Shown: one piece after another, positions 1-6,953 of the stretch
Position numbering within the stretch: the first letter of the stretch is position 1
How the letters are laid out: each line of letters starts with the position of its first letter
DNA from: CAZBZG01 sp964496245
GTDB lineage: Bacteria; Planctomycetota; SZUA-567
Reading direction: 5' to 3'
Assembly (NCBI GenBank): GCA_964496245.1
Contig: CAZBZG010000123.1
Span: 1-12,705, forward strand
DNA length: 12,705 bases
The notes under the pieces: model-generated
Databases searched by the model: none
Seen by the model: the letters and a program-made list of their open reading frames with translations, nothing else
What the model was told of the DNA's origin: nothing
Program-made: the position numbers and the translations under genes

Positions 1-576
1 GAAGAAAGGCTTGCCCGGCCGGTTCCGCTGGTGGTCGCGCAGGAATGCCACGGATTGCTTGGCCACCCAGGCCGACTTGCTGTGCTCGGCCGGGATGCCA
101 CTCGTCTGGGGTTGGTAGTACAAGAGATCGCGCAGGCCCTTGGGATAGCGCGTGCGCACACCTTGGGCCTTGAGGTACAGGAGATAGTCGTCGTCCACGC
201 GGAACTCGACGCACTCCTCCATGCGCTGCAGATCCTGGAAGCCGTGGAGCCGGCCGCGGAAGTGCATCTTGCCGATGCCCTGGGTGTGATAGCCGGCCCG
301 GTGGAGAAGGGTCATGATCGTTGGGAGCTCCGGAATGGGACCGGGCAGCGCGAGGTTGGTGACCCAATGATGACGGCTCGCGCGCAGGCCCGTGATGAAG
401 CTCATGCGGCTGGAGACGCAGACCGGCGTGGGACAGAAGGCCTGCGGGAAATAGACGCCTGAGGCCGCGAGCCGGTCGAGGTTCGGCGTCTGGATCTTGT
501 CGTTGCCCGCAGCACCCAGCGCGTCGAAACGCTGCTGGTCGGTCATGAGCACGAGGATGTTGGGACGGGACTCCAT
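1..576 (-). CDS. Sulfatase (formylglycine type), partial, C-terminus beyond the left edge
   Basis: This is the N-terminal 192 residues of an alkaline-phosphatase-fold sulfatase, an enzyme that hydrolyses sulfate esters. The opening resembles the other two sulfatases here: PNILVLMTDQQR at residues 5-16 supplies a metal-binding Asp (D13). The FGly signature is C53-V-S-S-R57 (C-x-S-x-R), a variant of the usual C-x-P-x-R. K103 and H105 in GIGKMHF fit the next conserved active-site block. The reading frame stays open to position 1, and about 300 residues, including the second metal-binding block, are missing. The ATG at 576-574 is preceded by GAAAGG with good spacing, 14 nt after the stop of the FAD oxidoreductase, so it is the next operon gene. 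No signal peptide is visible, so a cytoplasmic location is inferred. The Cys form needs a maturase (FGE or anSME), which is not in this window. The sulfated substrate cannot be told from sequence. Confidence 0.93.
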   Translation of the reverse strand, partial: MESRPNILVLMTDQQRFDALGAAGNDKIQTPNLDRLAASGVYFPQAFCPTPVCVSSRMSFITGLRASRHHWVTNLALPGPIPELPTIMTLLHRAGYHTQGIGKMHFRGRLHGFQDLQRMEECVEFRVDDDYLLYLKAQGVRTRYPKGLRDLLYYQPQTSGIPAEHSKSAWVAKQSVAFLRDHQRNRPGKPFF

Positions 577-590
577 GATTCGCCTTTCGT

Positions 591-1889
591 TCAGGATGCC
601 GACGAGTGCGGGGCGACGCCCAGAGCCGCTTGCACCGGACGCAGATCCACGGCCCGCGGCTGGCAATTCTGCTCGAGCGATGCGACGGCCGCGAACCCCG
701 CGGCCGCGCCCGTAGCCATGCAGATCGTCTGAAACCGATAGGAGGCATGCGCCTCGTGCGTGCCGCCGATGCACCGTCCGGCGAGCAGCAGATTGTCGGT
801 GGCCTCGGGCACAAGGCAGCCATAGGGGATGTCGTAGGGCCGGACAGCCGGATCTTTGCCAGCAGGATGTGCGGCGCTCGCTCCGGCTGCCTGTCCCGGT
901 CCGATCGGATTGTGAATGTCCAGGGGCGCCGTACATTGGCTGCAGATAACGTCCGGGACGGTCCGTCCGTTGAGACAATCCTCTTGTTCGAGCATCTGTA
1001 CGCATCGGAAACGCCGCGTCTCCCGTACGCCGACGCTGGCCGGGATCCCGGAAACGTAGGCCTGTTCAAATCCGGGCGCATGAGCGCGCAGAAAGTCCAT
1101 GATCGGCGCTACCTGTCGCCGCGCCGCCAGCTCCGCCCGCGTCAGGTCGAAGCTGGACGTACCGTCGATGCCGTTGACCTGCGTGGCATTGATGTAGCGG
1201 TCGCCCGGACGGTCGGCCAAATAGGTGCGCACCTTGCCCACATTGGACGGGAGTTCGCCCCGTGCGTGGGCCGCCATGGTGTGATGGTCCCAGGTGCCTT
1301 CCGGGAACGGGTAGGTGGCGCGCCCGCCGTTGGCCTCCATGCTTTGCGCGTGGTTCACTCCGCTCACGCGGAACATGATCGTGACCGGCTGGACCCGGCC
1401 GTCGGAGGAGCGGCCGTAGTCATAGGCCGCTCCGGCGAGGAACGCGACCGTGCCGTCACCGGTGGCGTCGATGACGCGGGCGGCCTCGACCGTCAACGGA
1501 CCCTGGGGCGTGGCCAAGAGCCCCCCCGTAACAACGGGGTGCGGCTTTCCGCATTGGGTCAGGGCAGCGAAGACCGGCGCGTGGAGCAGCAACGCCGCCC
1601 CGCTCCGCTCGAGCAGGTCCGCGTACGTCAAATCGAGGGTTTCGCTGTTCTGGATGTGCGGCTGGAGGTCGCGTTCGAAGATCCTTTGCACAAAGGGCGT
1701 ATCTGTAGCCAGCCAGATCTGGTTGACCATGGCATTGACACCCGCACCGCCGAGGCGTCCCGAAGACTCGACCAGCAGCACCGAACGGCCGCTCCGCGCG
1801 GCGGCGAGGGCTGCGAAGACTCCGGCCGGACCGCCGCCGCAGACGAGGATGTCGACCACCGTTTGCTGATGCATTTCACGCGTGCTCAA
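591..1889 (-). CDS. FAD-dependent oxidoreductase (FAD_oxidored / PF12831-like)
   Basis: The protein is about 432 aa. It opens with a Rossmann dinucleotide-binding motif, VDILVCGGGPAG (residues 12-23), and an acidic end of beta-2 (VLLVES) followed by GRLGGAG. VIDATGDGTVA lies mid-protein. The C-terminal FAD-contact block LLLAGRCIGGTHEAH, followed by CMATGAAAG, lies at about residues 367-398 and is characteristic of FAD_oxidored proteins. Such enzymes accompany polysaccharide and sugar catabolism genes in PVC and Bacteroidota bacteria, but their exact substrates are mostly unknown. I chose the TTG at 1889 because it overlaps the upstream sulfatase stop as TTGA and follows AGGGG with a 7-nt gap, matching the NTGA junctions elsewhere in the operon. 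The alternative is the in-frame ATG at 1874 (427 aa), which has only a weak ribosome-binding site. No signal peptide is seen, so cytoplasmic action is likely. A redox step on a released sugar is an inference. Confidence 0.9.
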   Translation of the reverse strand: MSTREMHQQTVVDILVCGGGPAGVFAALAAARSGRSVLLVESSGRLGGAGVNAMVNQIWLATDTPFVQRIFERDLQPHIQNSETLDLTYADLLERSGAALLLHAPVFAALTQCGKPHPVVTGGLLATPQGPLTVEAARVIDATGDGTVAFLAGAAYDYGRSSDGRVQPVTIMFRVSGVNHAQSMEANGGRATYPFPEGTWDHHTMAAHARGELPSNVGKVRTYLADRPGDRYINATQVNGIDGTSSFDLTRAELAARRQVAPIMDFLRAHAPGFEQAYVSGIPASVGVRETRRFRCVQMLEQEDCLNGRTVPDVICSQCTAPLDIHNPIGPGQAAGASAAHPAGKDPAVRPYDIPYGCLVPEATDNLLLAGRCIGGTHEAHASYRFQTICMATGAAAGFAAVASLEQNCQPRAVDLRPVQAALGVAPHSSAS

Positions 1890-3391
1890 CGCAATTCCCC
1901 TGACTCGTGGAAGTCCCAGGAACGGTAGAGTTCCTGGAGGCCCTGCAGATGCCAGGGCTGGCGCTCGCATTCGGCGGTGCCGCCATGGTGCAGCCGGTAG
2001 GCCCGCGGGGCGTCGTCCTGGTGGTCGGGACGCACCGGGAGCGGCAGCGGGTCCTCGGAGGCGAACGCCCACTCGAGAAGCAGATCCTTGAGCCGCTGTT
2101 TGGTCGGGCTGCCCTCGAGCGCGTCCCAGAGGTTGTCCTGCTCGTCCGGGTCTTCGGCCAGGTTGTAGAGTTCGCCGTAGGGTCTGCCCGGGTAGTAGAC
2201 CATCTTGTGATCGCCGTGGCGCACCATGCGGCCGAAGTAGTTTTCGGAAAAAGCGGCCTCGCGGTGCGCGTAGCCGGTCTGTCCCTCGAGAAGCGGCCTC
2301 AGGCTCGTTCCCTGGACGCCGTCTCCGGCCCAGGCGGCTCCGAGATCGCAGATGGTGCTGTACAGATCGATCGACTCCACGAGGTCCTGCACGCGGCGCG
2401 GCTGAAAACGGGACGGCGCGTGGATGATGAGCGGCACCCTGACGCTCTGTTCGTAGAAGCACTGCTTGTAGATCAAGCCATGATCGCCCAAGAGGTCGCC
2501 GTGGTCCGAGGTGTAGATCACGATGGTGTTCTCGTCCTGCCCGGTCTCCTTCAGTGTGGACAGGATGCGGCCCACCCAGTCGTCGACCAGCGTACAGGTA
2601 CTGTAGTAGTAGGCTTTGGTGATCTGAAGCTGCTCGGGGGTCAGCTCGTCTGTCTTGAACGGCCAGCGGAGGCGGTTGTTGATGTAATCGTAGGCTTCGC
2701 GCGGCTTATGGAGGATTTCGCCTTCGCGCATATTGCGTGGCGGCAGCTCCGCGTCGACGAAGAGCCGGTCGTAGGGTTCGGGTGGATCGTAGGGGTTGTG
2801 CGGGCTCAGGAACGAGGCAATGGTGCAGAACGGCTGTCGCGCGGTCCGGAGGACTTCGCAGGCGCTGCGCCCCACAAAGCTGTCGACATGCAGTCCCTGC
2901 GGTGCCCGCGACCGGATTGCCGTGCCGTTCTGGATGTAATCGGGATCGTGCGTATCAAAAAGCTCCTGGCGGCTAAGGCCATGCGCCTGCAGGAAGCGCG
3001 CGTAGTCATCCGGCAGATGCGATGCGAACTTGGCTTCCGCAATGATCCGGCCGTCAAACCCGAAGTTGTCGTGCCAGGGGGTGAGGTGCATCTTGCCGAC
3101 CATGTTCGTGTTGTAGCCCACGGCGCCGAGCCGGTGGCCGAAACTCTGCTCGCCGGGCCGCGGGGCATACCAGTTGGCGCGCACGCGGTGGCAGTGCGGG
3201 TAGCGGCCGGTGAGCAGGCTGTACCGGCTGGGGCAGCAGAGCGGATTGGGTACGTAGCAATTCTCGAATACCACGCCTTCTGCCGCCAGTCGGTCGATGT
3301 TGGGCGTCTGGGCCACGGGATTCCCGTAGCAGCCCAGCGAGTCCGGCCGCTGCTGGTCGGTCATGAGCACGAGGATGTTGGGAGTTGTCAC
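1886..3391 (-). CDS. Sulfatase (formylglycine type, CCPSR)
   Basis: This is a complete 501-aa sulfatase of normal family length. PNILVLMTDQQR (residues 4-15) provides metal ligand D12. The FGly signature is C52-C-P-S-R56, with an extra Cys at the variable position. K100 and H102 (VGKMH), H198 (SPHNPYD), D296 and H297 (TSDHGD) and K309 fit the conserved active-site set, so the enzyme should be active once matured. The C-terminal half has the usual GELYNLAEDPDEQDNL block. The GTG at 3391 overlaps the upstream URO-D stop as GTGA and has AAGGAG 7 nt upstream. The open frame continues further upstream, but only as a shadow of the URO-D gene. Its own stop overlaps the FAD gene start (TTGA). There is no signal peptide, so it probably acts in the cytoplasm on imported sulfated oligosaccharide or monosaccharide. 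Subfamily and substrate are unknown. Confidence 0.95.
   Translation of the reverse strand: MTTPNILVLMTDQQRPDSLGCYGNPVAQTPNIDRLAAEGVVFENCYVPNPLCCPSRYSLLTGRYPHCHRVRANWYAPRPGEQSFGHRLGAVGYNTNMVGKMHLTPWHDNFGFDGRIIAEAKFASHLPDDYARFLQAHGLSRQELFDTHDPDYIQNGTAIRSRAPQGLHVDSFVGRSACEVLRTARQPFCTIASFLSPHNPYDPPEPYDRLFVDAELPPRNMREGEILHKPREAYDYINNRLRWPFKTDELTPEQLQITKAYYYSTCTLVDDWVGRILSTLKETGQDENTIVIYTSDHGDLLGDHGLIYKQCFYEQSVRVPLIIHAPSRFQPRRVQDLVESIDLYSTICDLGAAWAGDGVQGTSLRPLLEGQTGYAHREAAFSENYFGRMVRHGDHKMVYYPGRPYGELYNLAEDPDEQDNLWDALEGSPTKQRLKDLLLEWAFASEDPLPLPVRPDHQDDAPRAYRLHHGGTAECERQPWHLQGLQELYRSWDFHESGELR
1897..1901 (-). promoter_or_regulatory. Ribosome-binding site that favours the TTG start of the FAD oxidoreductase
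   Basis: AGGGG on the minus strand lies 7 nt before the TTG at 1889-1887, which overlaps the sulfatase stop as TTGA. The ATG five codons later has only a weak purine stretch before it, so the TTG is preferred. Confidence 0.5.
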
Positions 3392-4518
3392 GGGGCGACT
3401 CCTTCCGTTGGCGTCGTCTGCTTTGCGCTGCTGAGCTCGGCGCACGCCGCCAGCACGTCTCGAATGCGCTGGTCCGGCGTTCCGGCTTCGATGTCTGCGA
3501 AGACCACGTCGCAGGGGCCGTAGTCCCGCGCGAGGCGGTCCAAATCCGCGCGGATGATGGCGAGCGGCTTGCTCGCCAGTTCCGTGGGCGCGTACATGAC
3601 CGCGCGCCGGGCCCGGGGGAAGAGCCTTCGCGCGCGCACGAGGTCGGAGTCGAGCCCCATGTCGATGTAGGCGACGTGGGGCACCTGCGCGTAGAGGTCG
3701 AGGTAGGGGTCGGCCGTCCATGCACAGTTGTGGATGCCGATGCAGCCGAAGGCTTCGGCGATCCGCTGGTCGAACGGGAGCAGCAGGTCCTCGTACTGCG
3801 CGGGCGAGACCAGGTTGACCAGGCAGTTGCTCACGGTGAAGAACGAAACGTCCACGCTCGCTTCGCGCTGGCGCGCGTGGAGACGTTGGGCCGCGTCGAT
3901 CATGGTCGTACACACGCAGTCGAAGAGGTGCCGCGCGCGGGGGGGCGCCTCGATCATGTCGACAAACAGCTCCTCCCCGCGCAACCGCTGGGCGTTGTTG
4001 AGTACGCCCTGCCAGTTGAGGAATCCCCGCACCTCCCCCTCGTGTTGTGCGATCCATGCGACCTGGTCCAGCAGCGCCTGGATGTGGGGGTTGGCGTCCA
4101 GGTCCGGCGGTTCGAGCGCGTCCACTTGATCGGCGGTGAGGAACGCGTGCGCGCAGTTGGGCCAGTTGTCCGGCGCATAGACCACGGGCACGCCGTAGAT
4201 GGCCGCTATCGTACACGCGCCATAGGTGCCGGTGAGCAGGTCGAACGGCGCATCGGGTTCGTCGATGCTGCCGATGGCTGTGCCGGGGAAGCGGCGGCGC
4301 AGTTCCGTGCGCATGGCCACGAGCCCCTCCCGCCGCACCGCCGGATTCGCATGAAAGCGCTCGCCGAAGTCGATCGCCAGATGCTGGCGGAACCAGGCGG
4401 GCGTGAACCCGATCTCGGGGCGCAGGAACGGCTCATCCCCCTGCGCGGGCCGGCGCGTGGCCGGCGCGGCCGGGGCGATGAAGCTGACGAGCTGGGACGG
4501 CCGCTCTTTCATGCTCAC
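3388..4518 (-). CDS. URO-D/MtaA-fold protein (uroporphyrinogen decarboxylase family), paralogue A
   Basis: This 376-aa protein has the look of the URO-D superfamily, a TIM barrel shared by haem-pathway decarboxylase and corrinoid methyltransferases. The segment around residues 230-265 (SNCLVNLVSPAQYEDLLLPF, then a Gly-Cys-Ile-Gly stretch, then H263-N-C265) matches the family's SPE-x-FEE-x-LP helix followed by an H-x-C strand. In MtaA, MtbA and CmuA methyltransferases, H-x-C supplies zinc ligands that activate a thiol or accept a methyl group. True HemE lacks this motif, so haem synthesis is unlikely. The start is GTG at 4518 (GTGA overlap with the upstream paralogue stop). AGGAG lies 4 nt before the GTG and 10 nt before an in-frame ATG at 4512, so either may be used. 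The gene ends in a GTGA overlap with the sulfatase. Methyl-group or other one-carbon chemistry is inferred. No corrinoid-binding protein gene is visible in the window. Confidence 0.85.
   Translation of the reverse strand: MSMKERPSQLVSFIAPAAPATRRPAQGDEPFLRPEIGFTPAWFRQHLAIDFGERFHANPAVRREGLVAMRTELRRRFPGTAIGSIDEPDAPFDLLTGTYGACTIAAIYGVPVVYAPDNWPNCAHAFLTADQVDALEPPDLDANPHIQALLDQVAWIAQHEGEVRGFLNWQGVLNNAQRLRGEELFVDMIEAPPRARHLFDCVCTTMIDAAQRLHARQREASVDVSFFTVSNCLVNLVSPAQYEDLLLPFDQRIAEAFGCIGIHNCAWTADPYLDLYAQVPHVAYIDMGLDSDLVRARRLFPRARRAVMYAPTELASKPLAIIRADLDRLARDYGPCDVVFADIEAGTPDQRIRDVLAACAELSSAKQTTPTEGVAP
3399..3404 (-). promoter_or_regulatory. Ribosome-binding site that sets the GTG start of the CCPSR sulfatase
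   Basis: AAGGAG lies 7 nt before the GTG at 3391-3389. It is embedded in the last codons of the URO-D paralogue A gene. It fixes the start even though the frame stays open further upstream. Confidence 0.75.
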
Positions 4519-5585
4519 ACGTCTCCTGTCGTCAAGTGGTGCCAGATGGCGCGCATGTCCGCGCAGGCTTCGCGGGTCTGTGGAAACACGGTTGGCCGCA
4601 GGATGCAGCGGGCGCCGGTCTCGCGGACCATGCCGGCGACGCGGCGGACATAGGTCTCCCAGTCCTCTCCCGGCTCTGCAGCCACGCGGCTCCAGAGAAC
4701 GGTCCGGGTCTCAGCACAGCACGCGAGCACCGCGCGCAGGTCGTGCTGTTCCGGATTGCCCAGGTCGATGGCGCGGGCGCACGGCAGGCTGCAGAGCAGG
4801 CGGAGCAGCTCTGGGTGCGTGCCGCAATAGTGGAAGAACACGCCGCCGAATGGCTCGGCCGCGTCCTGGATCGCGGGCATCAGGAATCGTTCGATCATGT
4901 CGGGGGAGAGCAGCGTGGCCGTGTCTTCGGCCATGCGCGTGCCCGCATGGGGAAGGTAGATCCCCTGGGACGTGCCGTGGCCGTGGATCATGGCGTGGGG
5001 CGGTTCGTCGAGGAGCCGCTTGAGTGCCCGGGTGGTGCGTACGTAGAGGTCGCGGCTGATGGCGAGGAGCTCGGCGATCCATGCGTGTTCGTCCGGATCC
5101 GCGAACTCGTAGAAGAGCCGATCCCCGTAGAGCAGATGGGCGATGTCGAGCACACCTTGCGTATCAGCCTGATACGCGGCGATCTGTGCGCCGTCCCTTT
5201 CCTGATGGATGCGATAGAAATGCGCGGTCCGCTGCATGAGCTCGGCGTCCTCCACGGTTGCGGCCTGTGCGCTTCGGATCTCCTCGCGCGTGAGGTGTTT
5301 GCCCGGCCAAGGCATCTGTCCGTCCGGCAGTTCGTAGGGCAGGCCGGCAACAGAGGGGACGAAGATCACGCCCAGGTTGGGGCGCACCGTGGGAATGCCA
5401 TCCGTGGGCCAGTCCGTGAGGCCGCGTGTCCGTGTCATCTCCGAACGCCACATGGCTTCGGGATCGCGGAAGCGCGCCGGGTAGTCGTCCAGATCGTAGA
5501 GCGGCTGTTCACCGGCCGGGATCTGGATCAAACAGGGCCCCTGTCCGCGCCAGAACCGCTCATGCTGTTCGATTTTGTCCTGCAT
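4515..5585 (-). CDS. URO-D/MtaA-fold protein (uroporphyrinogen decarboxylase family), paralogue B
   Basis: This 356-aa URO-D-superfamily protein differs clearly from its neighbour, which suggests an old duplication or a hetero-oligomer. SPDMIERFLMPAI at about 228-240 is followed by H252-Y-C254-G-T in FFHYCGTHPELL, the H-x-C motif of MtaA/CmuA-type zinc methyltransferases. An AIDLGNPEQHDL segment follows at about 272-283. C327 and C341 near the C-terminus are candidates for a further zinc ligand, but I cannot say which. The ATG at 5585 has AAGGA about 7 nt upstream and lies 20 nt after the sialidase stop. Its own stop overlaps the paralogue A start by 4 nt, so the two are probably translated together at matched levels. 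The protein is cytoplasmic (no signal peptide). The name used for such proteins, uroporphyrinogen decarboxylase, is probably misleading here. Confidence 0.86.
   Translation of the reverse strand: MQDKIEQHERFWRGQGPCLIQIPAGEQPLYDLDDYPARFRDPEAMWRSEMTRTRGLTDWPTDGIPTVRPNLGVIFVPSVAGLPYELPDGQMPWPGKHLTREEIRSAQAATVEDAELMQRTAHFYRIHQERDGAQIAAYQADTQGVLDIAHLLYGDRLFYEFADPDEHAWIAELLAISRDLYVRTTRALKRLLDEPPHAMIHGHGTSQGIYLPHAGTRMAEDTATLLSPDMIERFLMPAIQDAAEPFGGVFFHYCGTHPELLRLLCSLPCARAIDLGNPEQHDLRAVLACCAETRTVLWSRVAAEPGEDWETYVRRVAGMVRETGARCILRPTVFPQTREACADMRAIWHHLTTGDV
4523..4527 (-). promoter_or_regulatory. Ribosome-binding site serving GTG 4518 or ATG 4512 of URO-D paralogue A
   Basis: AGGAG is 4 nt from the GTG (overlapping the preceding stop as GTGA) and 10 nt from the in-frame ATG two codons later. 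Both spacings are just off the optimum, so the true start is ambiguous by two residues. Confidence 0.55.
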
Positions 5586-5605
5586 ATCCCGTCCTTGCCG
5601 TCCGA

Positions 5606-6898
5606 TCAGTAGACCAGCCGCCGAAAGTCTTCGACCGTGTGAAATGTAATCAGATTCCCGTCATGCGCGGTTTTGGCCCTCTCATCACCAGACCGCGACA
5701 ATACGTGCAGGTCATTATCGTCGATAACCATTGACGCGTAATGGCGCGAGGCGTTGTCTGCCGGACCGGCGGTCACCAGGCCGGCGAAGCACCAGTCGAT
5801 CATATTCTTTGAAAAGTGAAGCTGCAACCGGCGGCGCTCGTTGTCCGGCAGACCGAAACGTTCCGGCGGCAGGCGGTCGGCGCGGGTCATGCTGTCCGTG
5901 GCCTGCGTGGAGAGGAGCCAGTAGAGCGCGCTCTTCTCGTCGTAGAGCACGTGGAACTTCATCTGCCCGCCGGGGCAGGGTACGTACAACATGGTCTTGC
6001 CGGACGGCGCGGTCTCGAAGCTCGTGACCATCGCGCCCGTGCCGGCTTTGTCGCCCTGCTCCGTGACCTTGGCGATGCAGGCAAATCCCGTTCCGCCCGT
6101 GTGCGCGCGCATCCAGAGGTGGAAGGTGCGCCCCGTGGGATCATGCCAGACGTGATCGGGGTCCGTGAACTGGGCCACGTTCGTCTCGAGCCAGCCCGCG
6201 GGCGCGCAGTGCCGGCCCGGTGCGATGTTCTGGGGCTCGGGGTAGTAGACCGGGTAGAAGGGCACGCCGAACCAATCCAGGTCTTTGTCCGGCACGGCAT
6301 CGCAGAAGGCCATCTCCGAGGCAAAGGTCCAGTTGGCCGCCTGCGTGAGGTCGTCCTGCACGCGGCCGCGCATGAGCACGGGCGCGTTCTCGCAGATGTT
6401 CCAGCCCTTGCATTCCTGGTGGAGGCGCCGCTCCATCACGAGGTAGACGCAGCCGTTGGCGTGCCAGACGTTGCAGGGCGCCTGGTGCCACCACTGGCCT
6501 TCGGTCAGCTTGATTGGTTCGGACCAGGTTTCGCCCCCGTCATCCGAGCGGATGATGGTCAGATCACCGGCCTGGCCGAGCACGTAGACCGATTTCCCCG
6601 CGGCAAAGGGTCGGGCGTGCATAAAGGGGAAGGCCGCCCGTTCGGTCCAGGTGCGGCCGTGGTCGTCGGAGGTAAACATCCGCCCCTGAAACGGAATGCC
6701 CATCAATGAAGATTCGCATTTTTTACCGGCAAATTCGGCCACGCCCGCCCCTCCGAGGTCGATGGTGGCCACGAGACGCCCTGACGGGAGGCGGCACAGC
6801 CCCGGGCTGTAGGCACAGATCCTCTGCGGGGCCGGAGATTCGTAGAGCGTGACAAAGTCGTTTGCCAGCGGTTCTATGCACCAGTCGGTCGGTGGCAT
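5606..6898 (-). CDS. Sialidase-like BNR/Asp-box beta-propeller protein
   Basis: This 430-aa protein fits the size of a six-bladed sialidase-superfamily propeller. Two clear Asp boxes (S-x-D-x-G-x-T-W) are present: TSDDHGRTW at 77-84 and RSDDGGETW at 118-125. Conserved late blocks include NIAPGRHCAPAGWLETN (about 224-240) and ASMVIDDNDLHVLSRSGDE (388-406), the latter followed by AHDGNLITFH. These resemble exo-alpha-sialidase family proteins of PVC bacteria. The ATG at 6898 was chosen because AAAGGA lies 5 nt upstream; a second in-frame ATG at 6913 has no good site. There is no signal peptide, which is unusual for a classical sialidase and suggests action on imported sugar. A sialic acid substrate is unproven, since the fold also serves glycoside hydrolases and lyases with other substrates. 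The 55-nt gap before it is the largest in the operon but holds no terminator. Confidence 0.85.
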   Translation of the reverse strand: MPPTDWCIEPLANDFVTLYESPAPQRICAYSPGLCRLPSGRLVATIDLGGAGVAEFAGKKCESSLMGIPFQGRMFTSDDHGRTWTERAAFPFMHARPFAAGKSVYVLGQAGDLTIIRSDDGGETWSEPIKLTEGQWWHQAPCNVWHANGCVYLVMERRLHQECKGWNICENAPVLMRGRVQDDLTQAANWTFASEMAFCDAVPDKDLDWFGVPFYPVYYPEPQNIAPGRHCAPAGWLETNVAQFTDPDHVWHDPTGRTFHLWMRAHTGGTGFACIAKVTEQGDKAGTGAMVTSFETAPSGKTMLYVPCPGGQMKFHVLYDEKSALYWLLSTQATDSMTRADRLPPERFGLPDNERRRLQLHFSKNMIDWCFAGLVTAGPADNASRHYASMVIDDNDLHVLSRSGDERAKTAHDGNLITFHTVEDFRRLVY

Positions 6899-6903
6899 GC
6901 TTG

Positions 6904-6909
6904 TCCTTT
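6904..6909 (-). promoter_or_regulatory. Ribosome-binding site that sets the start of the Asp-box propeller gene
   Basis: AAAGGA lies 5 nt before the ATG at 6898-6896. The alternative in-frame ATG at 6913 overlaps this site and has no comparable motif upstream. Confidence 0.6.
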
Positions 6910-6953
6910 CCATTGCCGCTCGCGAGTCATTGGATCTGCTTTCACGGAGGTCC

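Noticed and set aside
606..1928. Long plus-strand open frame opposite the FAD oxidoreductase, and similar long plus-strand frames opposite nearly every operon gene (for example 1907-3523, 6849-8618, 10574-11779)
   Set aside because: They are antisense to genes with clear family motifs, have low-complexity Arg/Ala/Gly-rich translations with no recognisable domain, and are expected in GC-rich DNA with a strong third-position bias.
1892..4216. A 776-aa minus-strand frame that could be read as a large sulfatase fusion, and a 623-aa frame extending the FAD oxidoreductase upstream
   Set aside because: The N-terminal extensions lie inside the neighbouring genes in another frame and carry Arg/Pro/Gly-rich nonsense. 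The ribosome-binding sites and NTGA overlaps mark the true starts at 3391 and 1889.
3388..5585. Haem biosynthesis gene hemE
   Set aside because: The two proteins have H-x-C motifs of the methyltransferase branch, sit in a catabolic operon without other haem genes, and I could not find the Arg-rich N-terminal motif of true HemE.
6899..6953. Possible internal promoter or terminator in the largest gap of the operon
   Set aside because: Only a short CTCGCGAG self-complementary stretch (6919-6926) was found, with no loop or T-tract, and no recognisable -35/-10 pair.
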